From: Pedobacter caeni
GTDB lineage: Bacteria > Bacteroidota > Bacteroidia > Sphingobacteriales > Sphingobacteriaceae
Assembly: GCF_900129215.1 (NCBI RefSeq)
Contig: NZ_FQUQ01000002.1
Location: 496,001 to 560,000 of the forward strand
Direction: 5' to 3'
DNA: 64,000 bases
Below are positions 34,184 to 43,385 of the stretch, piece by piece; position 1 is the stretch's first letter; every line of letters begins with the position of its first letter. Both the position numbers and the translations under genes were made by a program. The notes below the pieces were generated by a model. It worked only from the letters and a program-made list of their open reading frames with translations. It did not search any database and was not told the DNA's origin.

Positions 34184-35356
34184 TTACTCGAAATATTCTT
34201 TCATTTTCTCAAAGAAACTCTTGTCATTCTTACCTGGCTGAGGTTTGAAATTCGGTGACTCCCTCAACTTTTCCAACATGCTTCTTTCTTCCGAGCTTAA
34301 CGCTTTAGGGGTCCAGATGTTGATGTGGATAATCTGATCACCACGGTGATAAGAATTGATCTCAGGAAGGCCTTTGCCTTTCAAACGCAACAATTTACCA
34401 CTTTGGGTACCTGGTTCGATTTTGATTTTTGCTTTGCCATCAATGGTCGGTACTTCTGCGCTATAACCTAAGGCTGCATCGATGATCGATACATGTAAGT
34501 CATACACCACATTGTTTCCTTCGCGTTTCAGGGTTTCATGGGCAACTTCTTCAATCAGAATGATCAGGTCTCCCGGGATTCCTCCGTTAGGGGCAGCATT
34601 ACCTTTTCCACTCATGCTCAGCTGCATGCCATCACTTACACCCGCAGGGATGTTAATGGTAATGGTTTCTTCACCGCGAACGATGCCTTCACCATGACAA
34701 GAAGTACATTTAGAGGTAATCTGTGATCCGCTACCGTTACAGGTAGGGCAGGTAGAGGTGGTTTGCATCTGGCCCAATATCGTATTGGTAACCCTGCGTA
34801 CCGCTCCGCTTCCCCCGCAAGTCTGACAGGTGCTTACCGAATTACGGTCTTTAGCACCTGATCCATCGCAGGTTTTACAGGTGATCTGTTTGTTGACTTT
34901 AATTTTCTTTTCTGTACCGTTGGCAATTTCTTCCAGGGTAAGTTTTACTTTAATGCGCAGATTAGTACCTTTTGCTACACGTCTGCCACCACGGGACTGC
35001 TGACCGCCGCCGCCAAAGAAGCTATCAAATGGACTGCCGCCGCCGCCGCCAAAGATATCGCCAAACTGGCTGAAAATATCTTCCATGTTCATGCCGCCGC
35101 CGCCATATCCGCCGCCGTTACCCGAAGCACCACCAACACCGGCATGACCATAATGGTCGTAACGTTGTTTCTTCTCCGGATTACTTAATACCTCGTAAGC
35201 CTCGGCTGCTTCCTTAAACTTATCCTCAGCCGTCTTGTCATCCGGATTTTTATCCGGGTGAAACTTGATGGCCAGTTTGCGATATGCCTTTTTTATCTCT
35301 TCGGCGGATGAACTCTTGGATACGCCAAGCACATCATAATAATCTCTTTTGCTCAT
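34184..35356 (-). CDS. dnaJ: Chaperone protein DnaJ
   Basis: 390 residues. J domain [24 protein letters not shown] with HPD in [10 protein letters not shown], a Gly/Phe-rich linker (about 75-125, encoded by GGC-rich repeats), four zinc repeats CxxCxGxG-like ([32 protein letters not shown]), then the substrate-binding C-terminal domains. It partners DnaK. grpE lies directly upstream; dnaK is not in the window. Confidence 0.96.
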   Translation of the reverse strand: MSKRDYYDVLGVSKSSSAEEIKKAYRKLAIKFHPDKNPDDKTAEDKFKEAAEAYEVLSNPEKKQRYDHYGHAGVGGASGNGGGYGGGGMNMEDIFSQFGDIFGGGGGSPFDSFFGGGGQQSRGGRRVAKGTNLRIKVKLTLEEIANGTEKKIKVNKQITCKTCDGSGAKDRNSVSTCQTCGGSGAVRRVTNTILGQMQTTSTCPTCNGSGSQITSKCTSCHGEGIVRGEETITINIPAGVSDGMQLSMSGKGNAAPNGGIPGDLIILIEEVAHETLKREGNNVVYDLHVSIIDAALGYSAEVPTIDGKAKIKIEPGTQSGKLLRLKGKGLPEINSYHRGDQIIHINIWTPKALSSEERSMLEKLRESPNFKPQPGKNDKSFFEKMKEYFE

Positions 35357-35362
35357 AAAATA

Positions 35363-35944
35363 TTAACTACCTACTACGACTTTGGCAAAGCGTATTACCT
35401 TGTCGTTTAAAGTGTACCCTTTTTCTAATTCGTCTATAACTTTTCCTTTCAACTCCTCATTCGGAGCAGGGATCTTTGTTATCGCTTCATGAAGGTCTGT
35501 ATCAAAAGGAGTGCTGATGCTTTCCATTTCTTTCAGGCCTTTCTGTCCTAATACGCTTTTTAATTTATGGTGAACCAAAGCAATACCTTCACGGATCGGA
35601 GTGATGTCCGTTGCATTGTCCATGGCCTTATTGGCACGGTCAAAATCATCCAGTACCGGAAGCATGGAGATGATCACGTCTTTACCTGCAGTCTGTAAAA
35701 GCTCTACGCGTTCTTTTTGAGTACGACGTTTATAATTGTCAAACTCTGCAAACAGGCGCAGGTATTTATCATTTAAAGCAGCAACTTCTTGTTGTAATTT
35801 TTCCTCAGCTGAGATTTCTGGTTGAACTTCTTCAGTTGAAGCGGCATCTGCACTTTCTTCGGCTTGCTCGCTGGTTACCTGCTCATCAGCAGTATTTTCC
35901 ACAATAGGATCTTCGATGTCGTTTTTTTTCTTCTTGCTAAACAT
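35363..35944 (-). CDS. grpE: Nucleotide exchange factor GrpE
   Basis: 193 residues. A charged N-terminal coiled part with low-complexity Glu and Ala, then LNDKYLRLFAEFDNYKRRTQKER, the GrpE signature region, and VLDDFDRANKAM. The beta-sandwich end includes HEAITKIPAP and VIRFAKVVVG. It exchanges ADP for ATP on DnaK. Six bases separate it from dnaJ, in one operon. Confidence 0.95.
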   Translation of the reverse strand: MFSKKKKNDIEDPIVENTADEQVTSEQAEESADAASTEEVQPEISAEEKLQQEVAALNDKYLRLFAEFDNYKRRTQKERVELLQTAGKDVIISMLPVLDDFDRANKAMDNATDITPIREGIALVHHKLKSVLGQKGLKEMESISTPFDTDLHEAITKIPAPNEELKGKVIDELEKGYTLNDKVIRFAKVVVGS

Positions 35945-35988
35945 GGTATAGTAGAATTTTTGGATCTAAACTCAAAAGGTTTGCCAAT

Positions 35989-36046
35989 AAAAAATATCAG
36001 CCATGCTGTCAGCTTTAAGTAGAAAAGACTGACCAGAATGGCTGAT
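35989..36046 (-). terminator. Terminator downstream of ftsE
   Basis: Long imperfect hairpin with outer arms ATCAGCCAT and ATGGCTGAT and inner CTG/CAG pairs; on the minus strand the stem is followed by ATTTTTTATT. Confidence 0.75.
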
Positions 36047-36072
36047 TAGGAATATTTTTGTCAGGATTATGT

Positions 36073-36756
36073 TTACACGATTTGTGCATCCTCATGCACA
36101 ATACCACCCTCACATTTGATGATTCTGGATGGGAAAGTACGGATGATATGGTAGTCATGGGTCGCCATTAATACCGAGGTACCACTCTGACTGATTTGTT
36201 TCAGCAACATTACAATTTCTTCGGAAGTATCCGGATCCAGGTTTCCTGTAGGCTCATCGGCAAGGATAATCTCCGGGTTGTTCAGTAAAGCACGGGCAAT
36301 AACCACACGCTGCTGCTCTCCGCCGGAAAGCTCATGCGGCATTTTTCTGATTTTAGACCTTAGTCCTACTTTCTCCAGTACATCTTTAATACGCTCCTGA
36401 ATTAAAGCGGCATCTTTCCATCCGGTAGCTTTCAATACAAACTCCAGGTTTTTCTCTACTGTTCTGTCCGTCAGCAATTGAAAATCCTGAAATACAATAC
36501 CTAGTTTTCTGCGCAGATAAGGAACATCTTTAATGGCCAGGTTTTTTAGATCAAAGCCCGCAATCTGTCCTTCACCATTTCCTATATGAAGGTCGCCGTA
36601 AATGATCTTTAGTAAACTACTTTTACCAGATCCTGTCTGTCCGATAAGAAAAACAAACTCTCCCTTATCTACATTCAGGTTTACATTAGATAAGACCAGG
36701 TGTTTTTGCTGGAATACATCTACCTTCTTTAAATTTATAACTGCGTTTTCTGCCAT
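36073..36756 (-). CDS. ftsE: Cell division ATP-binding protein FtsE
   Basis: 227 residues. ABC ATPase: Walker [16 protein letters not shown]-loop [10 protein letters not shown], signature [32 protein letters not shown]. The [12 protein letters not shown] motif and [13 protein letters not shown] fit FtsE, which with FtsX drives septal peptidoglycan hydrolysis. ftsX is not in the window. Two bases upstream lies a conserved-looking small gene. Confidence 0.85.
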   Translation of the reverse strand: MAENAVINLKKVDVFQQKHLVLSNVNLNVDKGEFVFLIGQTGSGKSSLLKIIYGDLHIGNGEGQIAGFDLKNLAIKDVPYLRRKLGIVFQDFQLLTDRTVEKNLEFVLKATGWKDAALIQERIKDVLEKVGLRSKIRKMPHELSGGEQQRVVIARALLNNPEIILADEPTGNLDPDTSEEIVMLLKQISQSGTSVLMATHDYHIIRTFPSRIIKCEGGIVHEDAQIV

Positions 36757-36758
36757 GT

Positions 36759-36962
36759 TTAAATATCTAATTTAGCAATTTGTCCGAAAGGCAAATCATT
36801 CACAAAATTCATAATATAAGGCAGCTTATCGCCTAAACCTAATTTATCCAGGGATTTATCAGGTCTGTCGACCCTGAAATAGGCGAGTAAAGTGAATTTA
36901 TCATCCCTCAACTGCACATAGTCAGGAATTTTGGCAATGCCTTTTACTTTGATTACATACAT
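36759..36962 (-). CDS. Small hypothetical protein upstream of ftsE
   Basis: 67 residues from ATG at 36962; a TTG at 36971 is an alternative. Soluble, with MYVIKVKGIAKIPDYVQLRD and FTLLAYFRVDRP. A TATTTTTG box just upstream overlaps the alternative start and favours the ATG. Coupled to ftsE by two bases. No family recognised. Confidence 0.6.
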   Translation of the reverse strand: MYVIKVKGIAKIPDYVQLRDDKFTLLAYFRVDRPDKSLDKLGLGDKLPYIMNFVNDLPFGQIAKLDI

Positions 36963-37428
36963 TTTGTTCAAAAATAGTATTTCAAACTGAGAAATGAAGG
37001 GCTTTCCCGTATTTATCTAATTTGTACACTGTTGGGGATGGGGCTGGAATTTTTCCTTGTTGCTGTTCCTCTCTTACTTATAAAGAAATGAAATAAAGCT
37101 GATGATGAAGATCCTGCATGTTGACCTAATTTTTGTGTAACCTGGCTCGTTTCGCTGTCATTATTAGTGGATTTATTGATTTCTCCCTAAATATCTTTAA
37201 ATAAGTCCAGTATGCAGATTTCTATTGATTTAGGAGTCAAAACTGCGTTTTTTATGGAAAACAACCGTTTGTGTAGCATTGGCGTGATCATTTTTTCAAA
37301 TGGCATTTTCCATACCTAAGCTGTTATTATTTTAGATTTTTTTTTGCGGTTTTTGATATATATTTTTCTTTTTGATTTACTGAAACTTCGGTCTTTACTG
37401 TGCCTATAGAGTTAATAATGGAGCAATG

Positions 37429-37438
37429 CAAACGTTTG
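37429..37438. promoter_or_regulatory. Palindromic operator CAAACGTTTG (LacI-type)
   Basis: A perfect 10-bp palindrome within GCAAACGTTTGTG, the form bound by LacI/GalR-family regulators. It lies 423 bases upstream of susC, near where a promoter would be expected. No regulator gene is in the window. Confidence 0.45.
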
Positions 37439-37450
37439 TGTTGTTAAAAT

Positions 37451-37475
37451 TTGTTAAATGACGTTGCTTTAACAA
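37451..37475. repeat. Inverted repeat TTGTTAAA / TTTAACAA
   Basis: Eight-base arms separated by nine bases, with an extra direct copy of TTGTTAAA at 37441-37448. Could be a second regulator-binding site of the susC promoter region. Confidence 0.35.
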
Positions 37476-37609
37476 TACATTAGATTAATGAAAGGCAGGA
37501 CATAAGCTGCTGATCAATGGGGGTGTCTGACTATATCGACCAATATAGGACAGACATAAAATAATAAGAGATAATTCAACTACAACCTAAACTTAACCAC
37601 GACCAAACT

Positions 37610-37633
37610 ATGCAAAAATTTCGACTCAACTAA
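37610..37633 (+). CDS. Seven-codon ORF in the susC leader (MQKFRLN)
   Basis: ATG to TAA encodes MQKFRLN and is followed closely by small hairpins. Starts like MQKF occur at the annotated N-terminus of SusC proteins in related bacteria, from memory only. It may be a leader peptide or what remains of an older N-terminal extension. Confidence 0.3.
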   Translation: MQKFRLN

Positions 37634-37743
37634 TGCCCTAAACAAGCATTGTAGCTAGGCAAAAGCTACTTACATCCCTTAAAAAAAGATCATTTAATTT
37701 TTTAAAACTGAGAACTGTTAAGCTTCGCCCATAGGGAGAGCTT

Positions 37744-37839
37744 ATGGCCGATTTGTCTCATCTGACAGGATTGTTTTTACAGTCCCGGGGATGTTTTGGC
37801 CGAAAAATATCGCATTCTCAAACAGAAAAAAACCGCTAA
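37744..37839 (+). CDS. 31-residue ORF just upstream of susC
   Basis: ATG at 37744 to TAA at 37837. The product contains LTGLFLQSRGCFGRK and a basic end, and stops 21 bases before the susC ATG. It overlaps the CCATA/TATGG hairpin. It could be a regulatory upstream ORF or vestigial coding sequence. No ribosome-binding site is clear. Confidence 0.3.
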   Translation: MADLSHLTGLFLQSRGCFGRKISHSQTEKNR

Positions 37840-37860
37840 CCAACTTAAAATTAAGATTCT

Positions 37861-40800
37861 ATGAAGTGTAATCTGCTTTTTACAAAGGCTTGTATAACGC
37901 TGTTCTTGCTACAGGGCGTTCACCTGAGCTCAGAAGGCAAGCCTGGTTTTAAAATAAACAATAAATCCGAAAATAACCTGTCCCCTGAAATTTCAGCCTT
38001 ACTCGTACCTGTCGTAATACAGGGTACTGTGAAAGATGATAAAGGTATACCTATGCCAGGTGTTACGGTCTCTATAAAGGGTAAAAAATCAGCGGTGAGC
38101 AGTACTGACGGGAACGGTGCTTTTAAGGCCACTGTAGATGATAATGATATCCTGGTTTTTAGTATGATCGGATACGTCAGAAAAGAAGTTGCCGTTAAAG
38201 GAAAGACCACCCTGAATGTGGTGATGAAAGAAGATCTCAACGATTTGAGTGAGGTTATTGTAACTGGCTATGCTACCTTAAACCGTAAGAAATCAACCTC
38301 TTCTGTTTCCAGTCTTACCGGTAAGGACATTGAGAACCTTCCCGCAGCGAGTGTGGATATCCTTTTACAAGGTAAACTACCTGGAGTAAACGTTCAGAAT
38401 TTTAGTGGTCAGCCTGGGGTGAGGACATCCTTGGTGGTTCGTGGTAATACGAATATCCCAAGATCATCAAATGATTACAACCCTGATATTCTATATAGCA
38501 GCCCGCTATATGTGATGGACGGTATTCCTTTGGGAGATGACGAAATCAGGTCATTCGATGCTACAGGAACGAACTTTCTGGCTACGCTTAACCCGAATGA
38601 TGTAGAGTCAATCGATGTACTGAAAGATGCTTCTGCGGCAGCGCTTTATGGATCCAGAGCTGCAAACGGCGTGATCCTGATCAAAACCAAACGCGGAAAA
38701 GTCGGTGCACCAAGAATCAGCTTTAATACTTACCATGGCTATACTCAAAAACCTCAGGAAGTGAGTACACTGATCGGAGCGGCAGAACGCAGACAGAAAA
38801 TGGACCTGCTTTATAACTATGGAACTTATAACCAATTGCGGGACAGGGTTCCTCAGATGTTAACGGACAGTCTGAATCCGGCTTTCAATAACAATAACAA
38901 TTATCAGGGCATATTTTACCAGTCGGGCGCCATACATAACTATGATATTTCTGCTTCCGGTGGCTCTGATGTCTTCAATTACCGTTTGAGCGGTGGGCTT
39001 TATGATGAGAAAGGAGTGGTGATCAATACCGGTTTCAAACGTTATTCCTTTAACAGTAATGTAGGGATCAATTTTAGTAAAAATCTGGAATTGGTAACCA
39101 GCTTAAGGGCTTCTCATGGAAATCGCCTGGTGGGATCTGAAAAGCCTGATCCGAACAATTACAGAAATGTATTCAGAATAAGTCCTATCGATATGCCTTC
39201 ATCGCTATTAAGCTTTACTGGGGTTGATCGGGATGCGGTATTAAATCCTTATGATTACAGACGAAACGATAACGTAAACAATGATTTAAGTGGAAGTGCA
39301 GAGTTGAGGTTTTCCTTTCTTGATGGCTTTCGCTTAAGTACACGTGGTGCAGTGAATTATACCACTTCCAAACTGGACTACTCCTCTCCATCCTTCCTTG
39401 AAAAGAACGGACTGGCTTATGCGGAATCTTATGAAACACTGAGACAAAAATATATCATTACCAACAACCTGTTATGGATAAAAACCCTGGACAAAGTTCA
39501 CAACATCACAGCTAGTTTTGTTCAGGAATTTGAGCAAAGAAGAAATGAGAGAACGAACATCCGGGGAGCAGGAGTTCCTAATGACAACATTAAGGTGGTT
39601 AATGGAATTCCAAATGGCAACCTTTTCGGTTTTACAGATTTATCAACTTATGCAAAACTTTCATTTTTAGGCTCACTTCATTATGACTATGATAGCAGAT
39701 ACCTTTTTGATGCCGTTTTCAGAGCTGATGCTTCATCCAGATTTGGAAAAAACAACAAATGGGGACGTTTTCCTTCCCTTGCTGTAGGCTGGTTGGCTTC
39801 AAATGAGGAATTTGTCAAAAAATTAACCTGGATTGATGAACTTAAGCTAAGACTAAGCTGGGGACGCACAGGAGATGAGAGTAGCATTGACGACAATTCC
39901 CGCTATAATTCCTATACTTCAAATGGAAGTTATACCGGTTCCGGTGCAACCAGTTATGGCGGAGGAACAGTTATCATTCCGGATTACAATGGAATTACCA
40001 ATGATAACATCACCTGGCAACAGGCAGATGCCTGGAACTTAGGCCTTGATGCAACCTTGTTCAAGAACCGTTTGAGTTTTAGCATTGATGCTTATACCAG
40101 AAATACTTCCGGACAGATGCTGAGCATCATGATTCCTCAGTATTCCGGTTATCAGAATACTTTCAGCAATGCTGCCGGGGTAAGAAACTCAGGACTGGAG
40201 ATCAGTCTGAACGGAACGGCAATTAAGGGGAAAGATTTTTCATGGATGCCATCCCTCAATATGTCCTTTAACAGAAATATGGTGACCTCGTTGCCAAATG
40301 GTAACCGTGACTTATATTATGGTTCTTCTGTATACATCGTTGGAAAACCATTAAATATGTATAGAATGTACATTACCGATGGGGTAATTAACAATGAAAG
40401 TGATTTACTGGTGAATCCGCTTACCGGTGCAATTGGTGCAACCAAATGGGGCAAGCTGGTATTGGGTTATCCAAAATGGCGTGATACCAATGGTGATTAC
40501 CAGATTTCAGATGAGCAGGGTAGGGATGACCAAACATTTTACGGAGATCCGAACCCTAAAGTTACTGGTGGTTTTACTAACTTTTTTAAATATAAAGGCT
40601 GGGGTTTACAGGTCCTGACCACATTTACCTTCGGACGTACAATTGTCAACAATACCCTGGCAAGCAGGTTGTCTAATGGCTTGTTTTACGGTAATCCAGA
40701 AGATTTCGCGAAAGCATCAATTTCAGATATCAGCAAATATAATTACTGGCGTCAACCGGGAGACAATGCAGATTTTCCTGCTTTGAATCCAAATATGGGA

Positions 40801-41082
40801 TTGTATGCCTGGAGAGCCGGACAGACCTTATTTGTAGAGCCAGGGTGGTATATCCGTATCAAAAACATCAACCTTAACTACAGTTTCGATACCAAAAAGA
40901 TTGGCTGGTTAAGAGGGGCGAAAATTGACAATTTGCGTTTATATGCGACTTGGGATAACGTACACATCTTCCAGAAATTCTCAGGAATCGATGCGGAACA
41001 GGTAGATGCCAGAGGATACGATTATGGAGATGGCTATCCGGTTCCTTCAAAATATACATTGGGTTTACAGGTAGGATTTTAA
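37861..41082 (+). CDS. SusC/RagA family TonB-linked outer-membrane protein
   Basis: 1,073 residues. Signal peptide, then a carboxypeptidase-regulatory domain (VIQGTVKDDKGIPMPGVTVSI, about 55-130), the SusC TonB linker DLSEVIVTGYAT, and a plug with LLQGKLPGVNVQN, VRGNTNIPRS and LKDASAAALYGSRAANGVILI (about 145-280). The rest is a 22-strand-type barrel ending LGLQVGF. No STN domain, so it probably does not signal to an anti-sigma factor. It forms the gated importer with the SusD protein encoded 11 bases downstream. Confidence 0.95.
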   Translation: MKCNLLFTKACITLFLLQGVHLSSEGKPGFKINNKSENNLSPEISALLVPVVIQGTVKDDKGIPMPGVTVSIKGKKSAVSSTDGNGAFKATVDDNDILVFSMIGYVRKEVAVKGKTTLNVVMKEDLNDLSEVIVTGYATLNRKKSTSSVSSLTGKDIENLPAASVDILLQGKLPGVNVQNFSGQPGVRTSLVVRGNTNIPRSSNDYNPDILYSSPLYVMDGIPLGDDEIRSFDATGTNFLATLNPNDVESIDVLKDASAAALYGSRAANGVILIKTKRGKVGAPRISFNTYHGYTQKPQEVSTLIGAAERRQKMDLLYNYGTYNQLRDRVPQMLTDSLNPAFNNNNNYQGIFYQSGAIHNYDISASGGSDVFNYRLSGGLYDEKGVVINTGFKRYSFNSNVGINFSKNLELVTSLRASHGNRLVGSEKPDPNNYRNVFRISPIDMPSSLLSFTGVDRDAVLNPYDYRRNDNVNNDLSGSAELRFSFLDGFRLSTRGAVNYTTSKLDYSSPSFLEKNGLAYAESYETLRQKYIITNNLLWIKTLDKVHNITASFVQEFEQRRNERTNIRGAGVPNDNIKVVNGIPNGNLFGFTDLSTYAKLSFLGSLHYDYDSRYLFDAVFRADASSRFGKNNKWGRFPSLAVGWLASNEEFVKKLTWIDELKLRLSWGRTGDESSIDDNSRYNSYTSNGSYTGSGATSYGGGTVIIPDYNGITNDNITWQQADAWNLGLDATLFKNRLSFSIDAYTRNTSGQMLSIMIPQYSGYQNTFSNAAGVRNSGLEISLNGTAIKGKDFSWMPSLNMSFNRNMVTSLPNGNRDLYYGSSVYIVGKPLNMYRMYITDGVINNESDLLVNPLTGAIGATKWGKLVLGYPKWRDTNGDYQISDEQGRDDQTFYGDPNPKVTGGFTNFFKYKGWGLQVLTTFTFGRTIVNNTLASRLSNGLFYGNPEDFAKASISDISKYNYWRQPGDNADFPALNPNMGLYAWRAGQTLFVEPGWYIRIKNINLNYSFDTKKIGWLRGAKIDNLRLYATWDNVHIFQKFSGIDAEQVDARGYDYGDGYPVPSKYTLGLQVGF

Positions 41083-41093
41083 ACTGATTTCGA

Positions 41094-42584
41094 ATGAAAA
41101 TTTTTAATATAAAATATAGCACAATAGCAACAGGATTATTAGTGCTGATCATCAGCCTTAACTTTTCATGCAAAAAGGCATTGGAGAATGATTTGGAAAA
41201 TGCGACTTATGAAGGCGCCTACTGGAAATCTGAATCTGACATTAACGGAGCTGCCCTTGGGGGCTATGCACTGCTGAGAAGAAGCTTGTTCAATCAAAAC
41301 GCTTTCTTTTTGTGGGGAGATGCGCCATCCGGACTTTTTGCTTCGGATGCAACAAATGATCAATATCCATATGCCGGTAGGTTTCGGATCCCTTATAAAG
41401 AAAATGGAACACAAAACTGGACTAACTGGTACCAGATTGTTGGCCAGACGAACCTGATCCTGGCAAAAGCAGCAGAAATAGACGACAGCAAATTTGCAGC
41501 AGGAAGAAAAAACTATTTGTTGGGTGAAGCCTACTTTTTAAGAGCTTTATCTTATTTCTATATGACCAGGGTTTGGGGCGATCTTCCTTTACAGCTTCAG
41601 GCCGTGACTACAGCTGATCAGGCCATACTTATTGGCAGAACTAATGAAAAGGAAATCATGAAACAGGTGTTGAGCGATGCCACAAAAGCCTCAGCATTGT
41701 TAACCTGGGAAGGATTAAATGAGGGGCAACGCTTCAGGGCCAGTAAGGCTTCAGCCTTAGCGCTATTGGCGCATGCTTATGCCTGGAATGGCGATTATCA
41801 GAAAACAGTATTGTATACCGATTCTATTACCAGCAGACCTGACCTGATCAGTCTTCAGCCAAAAGGAAACATCAGAGATGTTTTTGCAAATACAAATGCA
41901 AAAGAGAACATTTTTGTGATCACCAATAAGTACAGTAATAACGAATCCAGTGGTTATGATGCGAACATTGCAAATTCTATTGCATTTATTACGATCAGCA
42001 GTGACCTGATTAAAGGAATGCCTAATATAAACCCGACTTATTATCTGGTACCTGCAATGTTGTCTTCTATTTACACTAAAGATGATACCCGTTTAACTGA
42101 ATTTGTGGGTTATCGTAATGCCACTGATGTTAAGCCCAATCTGGTTAAATACAAAGATATCCAGAATGTTGGCTCCGGTGGAACTTTTGATATGCGTGCG
42201 GAGAGTAACCTGATTATCTTCAGACTGGCAGATATCATCCTCTTAAAAGCAGAAGCCTTAAACGCGTTGAACAGAGATGGAGAGGCCCGTATTGAACTGA
42301 ACAAAATCAGACAAAGAGCTGGGGTAGCCGAGCTGAATAATTCAGGCTTGTTCCTTAAACGCGATATCTTCCAGGAACGTGAGAGAGAGTTAATTGGTGA
42401 GGGACATACTTATTTTGATATGGTCAGAACAGGTAGAACTTATGGCACCGGTGGTGTTGCCTTTTTCCCTCCATGGATGTCTCTTGACCGCTTTAGAAAC
42501 AAAGGGTATTTATGGCCGATTGACAATGGAATTGTAAACACAAACAGACTTATCGGGCAGAACCAATGGTGGCAAAACAATTAA
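41094..42584 (+). CDS. SusD/RagB family lipoprotein
   Basis: 496 residues. Lipobox at NFSC (Cys26) makes it a surface lipoprotein. The N-terminal TPR-like region (WTNWYQIVGQTNLILAKA, YLLGEAYFLRALSYFYMTRVWGDLPL) and the C-terminal ERERELIGEGHTYFDMVRTGR block are characteristic. It forms the lid that captures substrate for the SusC channel upstream. Ligand not readable. Confidence 0.95.
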   Translation: MKIFNIKYSTIATGLLVLIISLNFSCKKALENDLENATYEGAYWKSESDINGAALGGYALLRRSLFNQNAFFLWGDAPSGLFASDATNDQYPYAGRFRIPYKENGTQNWTNWYQIVGQTNLILAKAAEIDDSKFAAGRKNYLLGEAYFLRALSYFYMTRVWGDLPLQLQAVTTADQAILIGRTNEKEIMKQVLSDATKASALLTWEGLNEGQRFRASKASALALLAHAYAWNGDYQKTVLYTDSITSRPDLISLQPKGNIRDVFANTNAKENIFVITNKYSNNESSGYDANIANSIAFITISSDLIKGMPNINPTYYLVPAMLSSIYTKDDTRLTEFVGYRNATDVKPNLVKYKDIQNVGSGGTFDMRAESNLIIFRLADIILLKAEALNALNRDGEARIELNKIRQRAGVAELNNSGLFLKRDIFQERERELIGEGHTYFDMVRTGRTYGTGGVAFFPPWMSLDRFRNKGYLWPIDNGIVNTNRLIGQNQWWQNN

Positions 42585-42613
42585 CTGAGGTGGACAATCA
42601 AATATTTAGAAAG

Positions 42614-43315
42614 ATGAAAAAGATAAAAACAACTTACCTGCTGATCGTAGCCTTTACCATGACCTTATTGGTAATGGCCTGTCAGAAAGATGCAATTATA
42701 GATGGAGGTTTGAGCAATGAGAAAGTAGACATGACCACCTATGATTTTCTGAAAAGTCACTATACCAAAAGGTTTGATACTACTTTAATGATCATTGATA
42801 AGGCCGGGATGAAAGACCTGATCAACAGTCCGGGGACCTTTTTTGTGCCCAATAACTTTACGATTACCAACTACTTAAATGCCAAAAGAGAACAGGCGCG
42901 TAAAAAAGACGAAAGATTGAATTATACACTGGATTCTTTGTTTAAGTTTTTTACACCTAAAATGCTCCGTGATTCTATGGGGATTTATTTCTTCCCACAG
43001 CGTATTGTAAGAGGCGACCTGAACGCTACAGGTACGGCTTTCCAGACTTCCGTGCCAGGTGAAAAACTTGATGTTTCACTTGAAGTCGTAAACCAGTACA
43101 CCGTAGATGGCGTAATTACCAACAGACCTGAATACATCTACCTGAACAAAATTCTGGGTGCAAAAGATATCCTTAAGGATGGCGCGAAAGTAGATCCAAG
43201 TGGAGATGTTAAACTGAAAGATATTAAAGGCCTGTGTCAGACCACCGGAATCATTACGAATACCGGAGTAGTCCATGTACTGGCAAATAACCATATCTGG
43301 TCTTTTAAACAATAA
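42614..43315 (+). CDS. Fasciclin-domain lipoprotein
   Basis: 233 residues from the ATG at 42614, which gives a lipoprotein signal ending VMAC; the earlier in-frame ATG at 42566 overlaps the susD end. TTLMIIDKAGMKDLIN...GTFFVPNNFTITNYL and the end GVVHVLANN match the fasciclin fold, an adhesion or ligand-binding domain. Such proteins accompany SusCD pairs in Bacteroidota loci. Same strand and probably the same transcript as susCD. Confidence 0.8.
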   Translation: MKKIKTTYLLIVAFTMTLLVMACQKDAIIDGGLSNEKVDMTTYDFLKSHYTKRFDTTLMIIDKAGMKDLINSPGTFFVPNNFTITNYLNAKREQARKKDERLNYTLDSLFKFFTPKMLRDSMGIYFFPQRIVRGDLNATGTAFQTSVPGEKLDVSLEVVNQYTVDGVITNRPEYIYLNKILGAKDILKDGAKVDPSGDVKLKDIKGLCQTTGIITNTGVVHVLANNHIWSFKQ

Positions 43316-43385
43316 ATTTTTACCAGCTAAACGATTAAATGAAGCCATGATGATCGCTTCATAACCGCTAAAAAAATATAATCAA

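Larger units (their letters stand above)
36977..37860. other. Long AT-rich non-coding region and leader of the susC unit
   Basis: About 880 bases between divergent genes. It carries the palindromic operator at 37429-37438, an inverted repeat at 37451-37475, a 7-codon ORF at 37610-37633, hairpins GTAGCT/AGCTAC (about 37651-37669) and CCATA/TATGG (about 37729-37748), and a 31-codon ORF at 37744-37839. No other gene is convincing. Confidence 0.6.

Noticed and set aside
35000-35115. Runs of GCC triplets (GGC on the coding strand)
   Set aside because: They encode the normal glycine-rich linker of DnaJ, not an independent repeat element.
37212-37319. 35-codon frame in the region upstream of susC
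   Set aside because: AT-rich, no ribosome-binding site, no family likeness; chance frames of this size are expected.
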